NCBI GenBank assembly: GCA_003525075.1
Contig: DQFO01000002.1
Span: 23,078 to 79,441, forward strand
Direction of reading: 5' to 3'
DNA length: 56,364 nucleotides
Source of the DNA: Clostridiales bacterium
Lineage (GTDB): Bacteria > Bacillota > Clostridia > TANB77 > CAG-508
Shown here: positions 47,823 to 56,364 of the stretch, in pieces
Layout of the letters: each line of letters opens with the position of its first letter
Position numbering within the stretch: the first letter of the stretch is position 1
Notes under the pieces: model-generated
Databases searched by the model: none
The model's input: only the letters and a program-made list of their open reading frames with translations
Told to the model about the DNA's origin: nothing
Made by a program: the position numbers and the translations under genes

Positions 47823-48557
47823 TTAAAATAATATATTATCACCATTTTTCTTTAGCCATTTATCGATTTCTATATAATTTGATATATATTTTTCAGCTAA
47901 ATTATAGAAATCATTATTATGATATTTATATTTTATATGACATAACTCATGAACTATAATTGCATCAACTTTATCCATTGGCAACATTATAAGTCTTGAC
48001 GAAAAATATAAATTTCTTTTATTTGGCATACAACTTCCATATCTAGTAATTGCATCTCTTATTTTTACTTCATTATACTTAAGTCCTGTTATTTCAGCCC
48101 AATATGGTAATCTTTTAGCAATTAAAATCTCTGTATTATTTTTGAATATTTTTTTTATAACTTTATCAACTGATTTTTTTATAACTTCTTGATCAATATT
48201 TTCTGGTACTATTATAATAAACCTTTTATTTTCTTCTTCAATTTTTACATTTATTTCTAACTTTTTAGTATATTCCCTAACAATATCAAACTCTTTTCCT
48301 TTATAAAAAATTTTTTCTTCATTTTCCCATTGTTTTACTGATTTTACTTCAGATGATACTATTTTCTTATATTTATCATATAAATTTTGCTCTTCAACTT
48401 TCAAAATCTCCAACATTCTTTTTGTTGATAATCTTGTAGGTTTTGTTACATTTAAAACATTTCCTTTAAAATATACTTTTACTGATTTAGAATTTGGATA
48501 ATTTTTTATATTTATAGGTATTTCTAATTCCTTTATTTTTATATATTTTTGTGCCAT
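47823..48557 (-). CDS. YgjP-like M48-type metallopeptidase
   Basis: A 244-residue protein of the YgjP/DUF45 family. The zinc site IIVHELCHIKYKYHNNDFYN holds H-E-L-x-H plus a downstream His. RDAITRYGSCMPNKRNLYFS and RLIMLPMDKVDAIIVHELCH are the family's conserved block. The N-terminal half is a beta-rich domain (VKVYFKGNVLNVTKPTRLST). Members are cytosolic, and substrates are mostly unknown. The gene is 7 bp after the 48565 gene and in its operon. Confidence 0.9.
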   Translation of the reverse strand: MAQKYIKIKELEIPINIKNYPNSKSVKVYFKGNVLNVTKPTRLSTKRMLEILKVEEQNLYDKYKKIVSSEVKSVKQWENEEKIFYKGKEFDIVREYTKKLEINVKIEEENKRFIIIVPENIDQEVIKKSVDKVIKKIFKNNTEILIAKRLPYWAEITGLKYNEVKIRDAITRYGSCMPNKRNLYFSSRLIMLPMDKVDAIIVHELCHIKYKYHNNDFYNLAEKYISNYIEIDKWLKKNGDNILF

Positions 48558-48564
48558 AATCCTT

Positions 48565-49269
48565 CTATCCTACCTCAATTAAACCTCCATAATCAATTAC
48601 ATCTAATCCTTTAAATTCTATCACTTCTAAATTTCTTTCATGTATAAAGCTTCTTATTTTGTTTTGAAAATCAATTTTATCTAAATCTCCAAAAACAATT
48701 ATTTTATTTTTTATCCTTGAAATACACCCACCTATAAAACCTGTTTTTTCACTATATTCATTTTCATTTAATAATTTTATATCTAATTTCTCATCTAAAT
48801 ATAATGTCTTAATTCCGTGTTTCTGCAATATTTTATTTAATCCTTTATCTGTTACAATTGCAGAATTCTCATCAATTACAGCTATTGAACAATTAGTATA
48901 TCCCTGTGTAGTATTTACTAATTCAAAACCATTATCTATTAATTTTTGTTTTAAAATTTTATCCGTGTACTTCAAATTATGTATAGCAAAATTTCCTATT
49001 ATACAAACATTATATTTTATATCTTGAGGATATTGCATTAATACTTTTTCTTCCCCAAAAACCAAGTTAGAAATATCTTTAAAATTTTGAGTAGGTTCTA
49101 CAATAATTTCATCTCTAACTCTACATACAAAAATATCCACATGTGATGATATTTCTGTATACACATTTTTATTAGTTGGAATTTCTATAATTTCATATCC
49201 CATATCTTGGATTCTCTTTTTTTCTATTTTTCTCATTCTTTTATCAATAATTACTTTTTTATTTGTCAT
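48565..49269 (-). CDS. DUF6873-like GME-fold protein
   Basis: A 234-residue protein resembling the DUF6873 family with a guanidino-group-modifying-enzyme fold. Seen are VYTEISSHVDIFVCRVRDEI, IGNFAIHNLKYTDKILKQKL, TQGYTNCSIAVIDENSAIVT, TGFIGGCISRI and the end GLDVIDYGGLIEVG. The family's usual C-terminal D-GG-S motif is present as DYGGL. Catalytic function is not known. It lies between rbgA and the ygjP-like gene, closely spaced. Confidence 0.65.
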   Translation of the reverse strand: MTNKKVIIDKRMRKIEKKRIQDMGYEIIEIPTNKNVYTEISSHVDIFVCRVRDEIIVEPTQNFKDISNLVFGEEKVLMQYPQDIKYNVCIIGNFAIHNLKYTDKILKQKLIDNGFELVNTTQGYTNCSIAVIDENSAIVTDKGLNKILQKHGIKTLYLDEKLDIKLLNENEYSEKTGFIGGCISRIKNKIIVFGDLDKIDFQNKIRSFIHERNLEVIEFKGLDVIDYGGLIEVG

Positions 49270-49290
49270 TACTATATTAGTGCTCCTTAA

Positions 49291-50232
49291 TTATTCTGGT
49301 ATTTCTAATGTAATCTTTCCTAGTTTACTACTTCTAAAATCATCTAAAATTAATTTAGAAGTCCTTTCGTCATCTACTCTTCCTCCAAGTATAGCCCCTC
49401 TTTTCTTACCTATCAACTGCATAATTTCATAAATATTTTCATTTTCTGCTTGTTCTTGATTTAAAATTTCATTTATTTGTTTTTCATCTAAAGAATATCT
49501 TTGTAATAAATTATTTCTATAATTTTCTAACATAAATTTGGTTAATGTATATGCTACTTCCGTTAGCTCTAATATATCATCTTTTATCGTTCCCGTTATT
49601 GCTAAATTCATTGCTACTTTTTCGTTTTCAAACTTTGGCCATAATACTCCTGGAGTATCTAGCAATTCTATTTTTTCATTTATTCGTATCCATTGCTTTT
49701 GCTTTGTTACACCAGGTTTATTTCCTACTTCTGCTGATGTTTTTTTGGCAATTCTATTTATAAATGATGATTTGCCTACATTTGGAATTCCAACAATCAT
49801 TACTCTTATTTTTCTTCCAATACGTCCTTTATCAGCCATTTTTTGCATTTCATCTTCCATTATTTTTTGAATTTGTCTAGTTGTTTCATTTACACCTTTT
49901 CCCGTTAATGAATCTGCTAATACTACTTTTCGCTCTTTTTTATTAAAATATTCTATCCATTTTTCAGTTTTTGCATTATCAGCTAAGTCATATTTATTTA
50001 ATATTATTATTTTCTTCTTATTTTGTGTTATTTGCCTTATATCAGGATTTTGACTTGAATTTGGAATTCTCGCATCAAGTATTTCTACTACTACGTCTAT
50101 CATCTTCAAATCTTCTGTTATTTGTCTTCTAGTTTTTGCCATATGTCCTGGAAACCAGTTAATACTTGTAGATTGTAAACTTTTTTTATCTTCATTAATT
50201 TTTCTCATTTCTCTTTTTTGATACATATCCAT
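49291..50232 (-). CDS. rbgA: ribosome biogenesis GTPase RbgA (YlqF)
   Basis: A 313-residue circularly permuted GTPase that acts in late assembly of the 50S subunit. The N-terminal INWFPGHMAKTRRQI is the YlqF signature. G4 (ILNKYDLAD) precedes G1 (VGIPNVGKSSFINRIAKK) and G3 (LLDTPGVLWPKFEN), proving the permutation. The C-terminal ANTAR-like helical domain ends near KLILDDFRSSKLG. The likely start may be internal (NWFPG is usually within ~15 residues of Met), since the N-terminal extension of ~25 residues is unusual. Confidence 0.95.
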   Translation of the reverse strand: MDMYQKREMRKINEDKKSLQSTSINWFPGHMAKTRRQITEDLKMIDVVVEILDARIPNSSQNPDIRQITQNKKKIIILNKYDLADNAKTEKWIEYFNKKERKVVLADSLTGKGVNETTRQIQKIMEDEMQKMADKGRIGRKIRVMIVGIPNVGKSSFINRIAKKTSAEVGNKPGVTKQKQWIRINEKIELLDTPGVLWPKFENEKVAMNLAITGTIKDDILELTEVAYTLTKFMLENYRNNLLQRYSLDEKQINEILNQEQAENENIYEIMQLIGKKRGAILGGRVDDERTSKLILDDFRSSKLGKITLEIPE

Positions 50233-50291
50233 TATTTATCACTTCTTTCTATTTCATTTTATTTTAAAAAAGTACTTTCAGATTTTGCCCT

Positions 50292-50642
50292 TTAACTAGA
50301 TGATATTATATCATAGTTTTGTTTATTTATAAAGTCAAGAGCCTCAAAATATTTATCTTCGCATTTAAAAATAATCTTTAAATTATTATCTTTTTCTATA
50401 ACTATATCTTCAATTAACTCATCTATCAATAATCTATTTAGTTCATTTATTTTTTCTTTCTTTTTAAATATATTCATCCAATCAGTATCGTTATTTTTTA
50501 TTGTTTCTTTTTCCTCCTCATATAATTGTATATCTTCTTTTATCTTTTTAATTTTATCACTATACTCTTTATTATATTGCCAGTATTCTTCTTCCGATAT
50601 AAAGTTCTCTTTTAAATCTTCTTTAATTGAATTCCTTAACAT
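50292..50642 (-). pseudogene. C-terminal remnant of a large serine recombinase
   Basis: A 116-residue frame that looks like the coiled-coil and end domain of a TnpX/TndX-type serine recombinase. EYWQYNKEYSDKIKKIKEDI is followed by W-xx-IFKKKEKINELNRLLIDE, LIEDIVIEKDNNLKIIFKCE, DKYFEALDF. The N-terminal catalytic Ser and recombinase domains are absent, and the region upstream contains no matching frame. It is a scar of an older mobile element next to rbgA. Confidence 0.65.
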
Positions 50643-50796
50643 TATATATTTTTCTTTTTTTCTTCTTTCTTTTTTGAATACAAATTAGAAATTATGCACA
50701 AAATAATTAAAACAATAATAAATAGTACTGATTATTAATAATTCTTCAAACATTTCTTACTACTCCTCCAAATCCATTTATTTCCATCATTTCGAT

Positions 50797-50819
50797 ATCG
50801 GCGTATAATTCTAACCGAT
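50797..50819 (+). promoter_or_regulatory. promoter with flanking dyad for the XRE gene
   Basis: TATAAT (50804-50809) is flanked by ATCGG (50797-50801) and CCGAT (50815-50819), a dyad centred on the -10 box. This is a likely autoregulatory operator. Confidence 0.5.
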
Positions 50820-50858
50820 TTCTACTAGAATTTTTGTAGTGTTACGGAGGTTTTTAAA

Positions 50859-51098
50859 ATGTTATTTAAAGAAGCAATTACTTTAAGAATACTTGAATTA
50901 TGTAACAAATATAATTACACTCCAAATAAACTTGCTGAATTATCTGCTATTGCGCCATCAACATTAAGGGCATTATTGGCAAACAATGTAGATAATCCAA
51001 GTTCTACAATTATCTTTAAAATATGTAAAACTTTAAAAATAGAACTTAAAGATTTTTATGACTCTCCATTATTTGATATAGAGAAATTGGAGTATTAA
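50859..51098 (+). CDS. XRE-family HTH regulator
   Basis: A 79-residue single-domain repressor. The HTH spans ILELCNKYNYTPNKLAELSA and IAPSTLRALLANNVDNPSSTI, followed by IFKICKTLKIELKDFYD. It resembles short Cro/XRE proteins of the SinR/YozG type. The start has ACGGAGG. It stands alone with its own terminator and divergent orientation from the BceAB genes. Confidence 0.9.
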   Translation: MLFKEAITLRILELCNKYNYTPNKLAELSAIAPSTLRALLANNVDNPSSTIIFKICKTLKIELKDFYDSPLFDIEKLEY

Positions 51099-51101
51099 AA
51101 T

Positions 51102-51128
51102 AAGAGGCTTGTAATAGCCTCTTTTATC
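51102..51128. terminator. terminator between XRE gene and bceB-like gene
   Basis: AAGAGGC (51102-51108) pairs with GCCTCTT (51117-51123), then TTATC. Confidence 0.75.
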
Positions 51129-51143
51129 GTTTTATCAGATATA

Positions 51144-53189
51144 TTATTTTTCCTTAATTATATTTTTACTGCAAATATAAGTTACTAAGAAGTATCCTCC
51201 ATAAATTGCAACAATAAATATTGCAACACCAATTATTGATGATACTAAATTAGCGGCTCCAAAGGAACTTAACAAAAAATTACAAAATTTAATTCCAAAT
51301 ACAGAATGTATAATTGCAACTAATAACGGAAACATAAAAAATATACCAATTTGTCTAAACAATGCTTTATTAATCATTTTTTCATCTACGCCTATTTTTC
51401 TTAGCATATTAAACTTTTCTACATTATCACTTGATTCCGATAATTCTTTAAGTGCTAGAATTGCAGCACAAGAAATTAAGAATATAATACCTAAGTATAA
51501 TCCTATAAATGTAACCATTGCACCTAGTCCAATACTATTTTCTTTAATTGCCATTTTAGAATCAAAATCAATAACAGTATTATTAGAATTTTCTTTGCAA
51601 ATTTCACTTAACTCTTTTTCCGAAAGATTTTTCTCATTTATATCTGTAACATTATAATTAGCAGTTAAATATTCATATTTTTTCATTGAATCATTTACTG
51701 CATTATCAGGAACAACAAAAACTCCCATATTTGAATATGTTGAATTCATTGCAATAAAACCTTCTACACAACTATCATATTTTGGTTTTAATTCCTTTTC
51801 ATTTATATTAAGTATTGTATCTACCTTAAGTCCCTCATTCCTGAATTCTACATATTCTGAATAATTAGCAACAATAAAATATTCATCATCATTTAATGTA
51901 TATTCTTTTAGTCCAAACAATTTTGCAATTTTGTTGTAATCACTTATCTTTACAATACTTTCCTTCTTATTGTATGGCATTAAAGGATATTTATCCTTTG
52001 CAATATCATAGTAAGATCCAATACTGGTTTTTAAGTCAATATTATCAAAGTTATAAACATCAAGTTTTACTATATCTTTAAGTTTGTTATCTACATCATA
52101 GCCTAATTTTTCAAGTGTATCATATATTGAAATTTTTGAATCTTCTATTTGTTTTTCAGAATAATGCTCATAATCAGTTACATTTATAAACTTACCAATT
52201 TGAACATCTGCTGGAGCCAATTTTTTCAAATTATTTGTCATAGATATTTTCATAGACATTGCACTCGATAGTACGCAAATCGTTATAAATAACATCAAAC
52301 ATATTATTGTCATCGAAAAAGTCATAGTATTTATTTTACTTGAAAACTGTCTAAGGGTGAAACTATTTAACCCTTTATAATAAGTGTTCTTCATACTTAT
52401 AAATATTTTTAAAAGCAATCCCGATAAAGACCAAAACACAAAGAAAGTTGAAACAGCACCTATTCCCATAGGAACAAAAATACTATTTGCATAAGTCATT
52501 TTCTCAATACCACCAGTAACCTGATAATAAGCAAATCCTAATGCTATACAAGAAATAATAAACACTATTGTACAAAACAATGGATTTTTTAATTTTATTT
52601 TTTCAGATTTTTTGTTAGAATGCATTAAATCTATCAATTTACATTTACTAATATTTATAGTATTAAATATCATAACTACAAAATACATAATACTAAAATA
52701 AATCAAAGTTTTAATACAAGCATTTGTTGAAAATACGAATTGAAATCTAGTTAAATCTGCTTCAAACATATTAGCAACCAAAATACTCATCAATTGTGAT
52801 AATAAAAAACCTATTCCTAAACCAACTACCAATGAAACTATACCTATTATTAATGTTTCAATAAATAATATTAAGGATATTTTCTTTTTGCTCATTCCAA
52901 GCGTTAAATAAACTCCAAATTCTTTATTTCTTCTTTTTATTAAGAATCTACTTGCATAAACAATTAAAAACGCTAATATTATAGATACAAACACGCTAAC
53001 ACCAGAAAGAATATTGGTCATAAGTTTTATTATTTCTGCTGTTGTTGATGATACCTTCATCATAACTGACTGATCATCTATTGCATTGAACACATAAAAA
53101 ATCGCAACACCTAGTATCAGAGTAAAGAAATAGATGGCATAATCCTTTATACTCTTACTAATATTTTTTAATGATAACTTAAAGAGCAT
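51144..53189 (-). CDS. BceB-like ABC transporter permease
   Basis: A 681-residue permease of the BceAB peptide-antibiotic detoxification type. Ten membrane helices are expected: an N-terminal one, then FtsX blocks around helices 2-4 (FLIKRRNKEFGVYLTLGMSK) and 8-10 (FNMLRKIGVDEKMINKALFR). A large extracellular domain (about 310-530, NLKKLAPADVQIGKFINVTD) between helices 7 and 8 binds peptide antibiotics or their lipid complexes. Its start overlaps the ATPase gene by 11 bp. Confidence 0.92.
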   Translation of the reverse strand: MLFKLSLKNISKSIKDYAIYFFTLILGVAIFYVFNAIDDQSVMMKVSSTTAEIIKLMTNILSGVSVFVSIILAFLIVYASRFLIKRRNKEFGVYLTLGMSKKKISLILFIETLIIGIVSLVVGLGIGFLLSQLMSILVANMFEADLTRFQFVFSTNACIKTLIYFSIMYFVVMIFNTINISKCKLIDLMHSNKKSEKIKLKNPLFCTIVFIISCIALGFAYYQVTGGIEKMTYANSIFVPMGIGAVSTFFVFWSLSGLLLKIFISMKNTYYKGLNSFTLRQFSSKINTMTFSMTIICLMLFITICVLSSAMSMKISMTNNLKKLAPADVQIGKFINVTDYEHYSEKQIEDSKISIYDTLEKLGYDVDNKLKDIVKLDVYNFDNIDLKTSIGSYYDIAKDKYPLMPYNKKESIVKISDYNKIAKLFGLKEYTLNDDEYFIVANYSEYVEFRNEGLKVDTILNINEKELKPKYDSCVEGFIAMNSTYSNMGVFVVPDNAVNDSMKKYEYLTANYNVTDINEKNLSEKELSEICKENSNNTVIDFDSKMAIKENSIGLGAMVTFIGLYLGIIFLISCAAILALKELSESSDNVEKFNMLRKIGVDEKMINKALFRQIGIFFMFPLLVAIIHSVFGIKFCNFLLSSFGAANLVSSIIGVAIFIVAIYGGYFLVTYICSKNIIKEK

Positions 53190-53946
53190 CGTTTAAGTCA
53201 CCACCAAGTAATGTTACAACATCTATTATTTTATCAAAAAATTCTTTTCTAGAATTTGTTCCTTTAATTATTTCATTAAAAATTTTGCCATCTTTGATAA
53301 ATATGACTCTTGAAGAATAACTTGCAGTAAACGCATCATGTGTCACCATAAGAATTGTTGCTTGTAATTCTTTATTCAAATAATCAAATTTTTCTAAAAG
53401 CATTTTAGCTGACTTTGAATCCAATGCACCTGTTGGTTCATCTGCAAGAATTAACTTTGGATTAGTAATTATTGCTCTTGCACTAGCGACTCTTTGCTTT
53501 TGACCTCCACTCATTTGATATGGATATTTATTAAGTACATCAACAATATCCAGTTCTTTTGCAACTTTTTTAATTCTTGTATCAATTTCTCTTGAATTCA
53601 CATTTTGAATAGAAAGTGCCAAAGCAATATTTTCATAAGCAGTTAAAGTATCAAGTAAATTAAAATCTTGAAATATAAAACCTAACTCTTCCCTTCTAAA
53701 CTTATTTAGACTATTTCCTCTTAATTTTGTGATATCATTACCTGCTACATAAATATGTCCAGATGTAACTTTATCAATTGTAGATATACAATTTAAAAGA
53801 GTAGTCTTTCCAGAGCCACTTGCTCCCATTATTGCAACAAATTCTCCCTTTTCAACATCAAATGATAGGTTATCAATTGCTTTTGTAAGACTAGATTTAT
53901 TGCCATAATATTTTTCAATTTTATCAATTTTTAAGATATTTTCCAT
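53179..53946 (-). CDS. BceA-like ABC transporter ATP-binding protein
   Basis: A 255-residue ATPase with Walker A GASGSGKTTLLNCISTIDKV, Q-loop FIFQDFNLLDTLTAYENIAL, signature YPYQMSGGQKQRVASARAII and Walker B LILADEPTGALDSKSAKMLL, then the H-loop MVTHD. It works with the overlapping permease. The start has AAAGGAG, and palindromic sites for a response regulator lie upstream (53964-53976 and 54004-54035). Confidence 0.95.
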   Translation of the reverse strand: MENILKIDKIEKYYGNKSSLTKAIDNLSFDVEKGEFVAIMGASGSGKTTLLNCISTIDKVTSGHIYVAGNDITKLRGNSLNKFRREELGFIFQDFNLLDTLTAYENIALALSIQNVNSREIDTRIKKVAKELDIVDVLNKYPYQMSGGQKQRVASARAIITNPKLILADEPTGALDSKSAKMLLEKFDYLNKELQATILMVTHDAFTASYSSRVIFIKDGKIFNEIIKGTNSRKEFFDKIIDVVTLLGGDLNDAL

Positions 53947-53963
53947 AATCTTTCTCCTTTCTG

Positions 53964-54035
53964 ATTACATTGTAATATAAAAGATAGGATTAGTCGTTAT
54001 TCTAATATTACAGAATATTACAATTTTGTAATATT
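53964..54035 (-). promoter_or_regulatory. putative BceR-type operators upstream of bceAB
   Basis: A perfect 22-bp palindrome, AATATTACAA-TT-TTGTAATATT, at 54014-54035, with an extra TAATATTACAG half site at 54004-54014. A second dyad, ATTACA-T-TGTAAT, lies at 53964-53976. All share TTACA/TGTAA halves. This is the expected target of the linked OmpR-type regulator. Confidence 0.65.
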
Positions 54036-54064
54036 TATTTTTATTATCCAAATCTGCATAAACT

Positions 54065-55081
54065 TTAATCAACTTTATAAAAATCATTTTTATAAAAGAT
54101 AATTGTAATTTTTGTATATTTATGTATTTCAGATTCAATAATTATCTTATGTCCTAATTTATCGCATAATTTCTTGACAATATAAAGTCCCATACCTGTT
54201 GATTTTGCCATTATTCTACCGTTTTCACCAGTGAAAGATTTATCAAATACTCTTTTTATATCGTTTTTAGGTATTCCTATTCCATTATCCCAAATAGTTA
54301 GATATACTTTATCTTTTTCATCTTTTACACTGATTTTTATTATTGGATCGTTATTATTTTTTTTATATTTAATACTATTGTTTATAATCTGATTTAATAC
54401 GAACTCTAACCATTTTGAATCAGTTAAAACTTTTTCATTATGAATATCAACTTCAAGATTAACTTTGTTTTCTAATAAGTCATCTTTATTTTTTAAAGCA
54501 ACATCTTTGATAATCTTCTGCAATTCAATTTCTTTGATAAGATAATCTTTCTCGGCATTTTCGCTTCGAACGAAATATAAAATTTGATCTATATAGTTAT
54601 CTAACTTTCTAATTTGTTCTATATATCTCTTATCAAACATATTTTTGTTGTTATGAATTAATAAAGTTAAACTTGCTACTGGAATCTTTACTTCATGAAT
54701 CCACATTTCTACATATTCCTTGAAATCGGTAATACTTAAATTATATTCTTTTACATTTTCAATCATTGACTTGTTTATATCATAAAGAATTTGATAAAAA
54801 ATTTCGCCATCATAAAAGTTTGGCTTATTTAATATTTCTAAAATTAAATATTTTTTATCTAACTTATCAAGCGTATTTAATATTTTTTTGTAAAATTTGT
54901 ATTTCCTGAAATAATCAAAAATAATATTAAATGTTGCAACTAAAAAAAATAATATTGTAAATGCTATTTTCAAATCATTTTCCACTTTAAATGCGTTTAA
55001 CATAAGAATAGCAATTATGAATCCAACAATTGACACAGTTATCTGTACTGTTTTATCTAATAAATATTTTTTAAAACTCAT
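54065..55081 (-). CDS. intramembrane-sensing histidine kinase (BceS-like)
   Basis: A 338-residue kinase. Two membrane helices (about 13-30 and 38-57) with almost no extracellular loop mark an intramembrane-sensing kinase that reads the state of its ABC transporter. The H-box is EMWIHEVKIPVASLTLL with His129. The N-box NQIINNSIKYKKNNND and G-box STGMGLYIVKKLCDKLGH follow. It overlaps the response-regulator stop by ATGA. Confidence 0.93.
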   Translation of the reverse strand: MSFKKYLLDKTVQITVSIVGFIIAILMLNAFKVENDLKIAFTILFFLVATFNIIFDYFRKYKFYKKILNTLDKLDKKYLILEILNKPNFYDGEIFYQILYDINKSMIENVKEYNLSITDFKEYVEMWIHEVKIPVASLTLLIHNNKNMFDKRYIEQIRKLDNYIDQILYFVRSENAEKDYLIKEIELQKIIKDVALKNKDDLLENKVNLEVDIHNEKVLTDSKWLEFVLNQIINNSIKYKKNNNDPIIKISVKDEKDKVYLTIWDNGIGIPKNDIKRVFDKSFTGENGRIMAKSTGMGLYIVKKLCDKLGHKIIIESEIHKYTKITIIFYKNDFYKVD

Positions 55082-55740
55082 AATAATTTATACCCTTGTC
55101 CTTTTCTTGTTTCAATTCTATTTTCAAGTCCAAAATTTTGTAATTTATTTCTCAATCTACTAATATTTACTGTTAGAGCGTTGTCATTTATAAATTCATT
55201 ATTATTCCATAAATCTGTCATTAAATCATCACGAGTTACTATTCTACCACGATTACTTAAAAGATATGTAAAGATAATCATTTCATTTTTAGTTAGTTCT
55301 AATACATTTTCACCTTGTTTCAATATTCCTTTTTGTGGATTAACACTAATATTATCATAAAATAAGTCGTCCATATTATTATCCATTCGTTTAAATATAT
55401 TTTGTATTCTCAATAATAAGATTGTTGGATTATATGGCTTAGTAATATAATCGTCTGCACCATAAGATATAGATAAAACTTCATCTACTTCTCCTACCCT
55501 ACTCGTAACCATAATAATAGGAATATTAGATTCTTTTCTAATTTCTTTTAATAAAATTTCACCATTTTTATGAGGTAAATTAATATCCATTAAAATTAAA
55601 TCAAATTTCATATTCTTTATATTTTCTTTAACATTATCAAACTTTTCTATAATTAATACTTCATACCCTGAATTTTCTAACAAAGATTTTAACTCATTTC
55701 TGATGATTTTTTCATCTTCTATAATTAATATTTTTTTCAT
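55078..55740 (-). CDS. OmpR-family response regulator (BceR-like)
   Basis: A 220-residue regulator from ATG 55740 with AGGAGA upstream; the frame back to 55776 lacks a site. The receiver domain begins KKILIIEDEKIIRNELKS, with phospho-Asp52 in LILMDINLPHKNG, TSRVG and Lys in DDYITKPYNP. The C-terminal winged helix has LTKNEMIIFTYLLSNRGRIV and VNISRLRNKLQNFG. It likely activates the bceAB-like genes through the upstream palindromes. Confidence 0.94.
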   Translation of the reverse strand: MKKILIIEDEKIIRNELKSLLENSGYEVLIIEKFDNVKENIKNMKFDLILMDINLPHKNGEILLKEIRKESNIPIIMVTSRVGEVDEVLSISYGADDYITKPYNPTILLLRIQNIFKRMDNNMDDLFYDNISVNPQKGILKQGENVLELTKNEMIIFTYLLSNRGRIVTRDDLMTDLWNNNEFINDNALTVNISRLRNKLQNFGLENRIETRKGQGYKLL

Positions 55741-55832
55741 AGTTTGTCTCCTTTCATAATTTGCTTTTTTAATCATTCATATTATATCACTTTAATTTTA
55801 TAAATTATAATAATTCAGAAAATTAAATATAA

Positions 55833-56364
55833 TTATTTTATAATTTTTTCTGCTTCAACTTTATCTAGGTTACCATATTTAATCATTTTATTTATAACTT
55901 GCCTCTGTCTTTCAATTGCTAAATTTTTATTTTGAATTGGATTATATAAAGACGGAGCATTTGGGATTCCTGCTAGCATAATTGATTCACTATCGTTCAT
56001 ATCTTTTGGTAATTTATTAAAATAACCTAAACTTGCTGACTTAACAGAATAAAATCCATTGCCAAAATATGAAGTATTCAAATATAATTCTAATATTTCA
56101 TCTTTATTATAGTTACTTTCTATGCTAAATGCCATAAAAATTTCTGCAACTTTCCTTACTATTTTCTTATCTTGTGTAAAATAGATATTCTTGGCTAGTT
56201 GTTGGGTAATTGTGCTTCCTCCCTCTACAAATTTCATTTTTTTTATATCATTTACAAATGCTCTTCCAATAGAAATGACATCTATCCCAAAATGTTTGTA
56301 AAATCTATGATCTTCAACTGATACAACTGCTTTTAAATATATTTGAGGCATATCATCAATTTTT
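55833..56364 (-). CDS. GT51 peptidoglycan glycosyltransferase, 5' end cut by window edge
   Basis: Partial; the frame is open to the right edge (codons before MPQIY read KIDD). The GT51 core has the catalytic Glu in AVVSVEDHRFYKHFGIDVIS, then GGSTITQQLAKNIYFTQDKK, EILELYLNTSYFGNGFYSVK and LAGIPNAPSLYNP. It ends ~175 residues into the domain with no transpeptidase module, so it is monofunctional transglycosylase-like or a short class A PBP. It polymerises lipid II outside the cell, probably with an N-terminal anchor beyond the window. Being next to the Bce genes fits cell-wall antibiotic response. Confidence 0.88.
   Translation of the reverse strand, partial: KIDDMPQIYLKAVVSVEDHRFYKHFGIDVISIGRAFVNDIKKMKFVEGGSTITQQLAKNIYFTQDKKIVRKVAEIFMAFSIESNYNKDEILELYLNTSYFGNGFYSVKSASLGYFNKLPKDMNDSESIMLAGIPNAPSLYNPIQNKNLAIERQRQVINKMIKYGNLDKVEAEKIIK

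Overview
The window is AT-rich, Gram-positive-type DNA. Most genes have strong GGAGG-type ribosome binding sites, promoters are TTGACA-N17-TATAAT-like, and there is a T-box leader, a ClpC, a Bce-type antibiotic-sensing module and a SpoVM-like spore peptide. This fits an uncultured, probably spore-forming, gut-type member of the Clostridia. I cannot name the species from sequence alone.

Layout. (1) 1-4470: a minus-strand operon led by holA (DNA polymerase III delta). It continues into small genes and two paralogous proteins built of 26-residue repeats with mTERF-like helical segments. One paralog is cut by the left edge and the other is split by a -1 frame change at an A_AAA_AAG heptamer. (2) 4480-9613: pseudopilin-like gene, murB, a divergent yvcK and a glycogen debranching enzyme. 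(3) 9633-12540: nfeD with an SPFH protein on the plus strand, then a cation efflux protein and a small membrane protein on the minus strand. (4) 12588-16157: a GC-richer orphan gene, a pseudopilin-like BspA leucine-rich surface protein, a decayed HTH gene and a small membrane protein. (5) 16159-22550: clpC with a 49-codon leader gene, spoVM-like and 48-codon genes that are too short for normal ORF calling, a MOP-family flippase and a frameshifted glycine-rich pseudopilin-like protein. (6) 22553-38203: acyl-ACP thioesterase, pgi, rpe, an adenosine-deaminase/SLOG fusion, a short transcript with a 14-codon ORF, a GH3 enzyme, mscS, T-box-pheS-pheT, and a TPM/zinc-ribbon/SPFH operon.

(7) 38390-47335: tRNA-Leu(UAA) carries an integrated mobilizable element of about 8.9 kb. 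It has a tyrosine integrase and excisionase, a three-gene cargo operon (DUF6076-like, TIR, AlbA/HATPase), GC-richer orphans, a MobV relaxase beside an oriT-like hairpin cluster, and a RepA-like initiator. The right end keeps a tRNA 3' copy whose variable arm differs by two compensatory base pairs. (8) 47423-56364: a small orphan gene, YgjP-like metallopeptidase, DUF6873-like gene, rbgA (ylqF), a serine-recombinase remnant, an XRE regulator, a BceAB/BceRS-like module with palindromic operators, and a partial transglycosylase.

The most unusual cross-cutting signal is a dyad, ATTTTATGTAAAAT, placed in exactly the same register inside the 17-bp spacer of four separate promoters (13.5, 28.9, 46.7 and 47.4 kb). 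These drive four otherwise unrelated small or orphan genes, which suggests a shared undescribed regulon.
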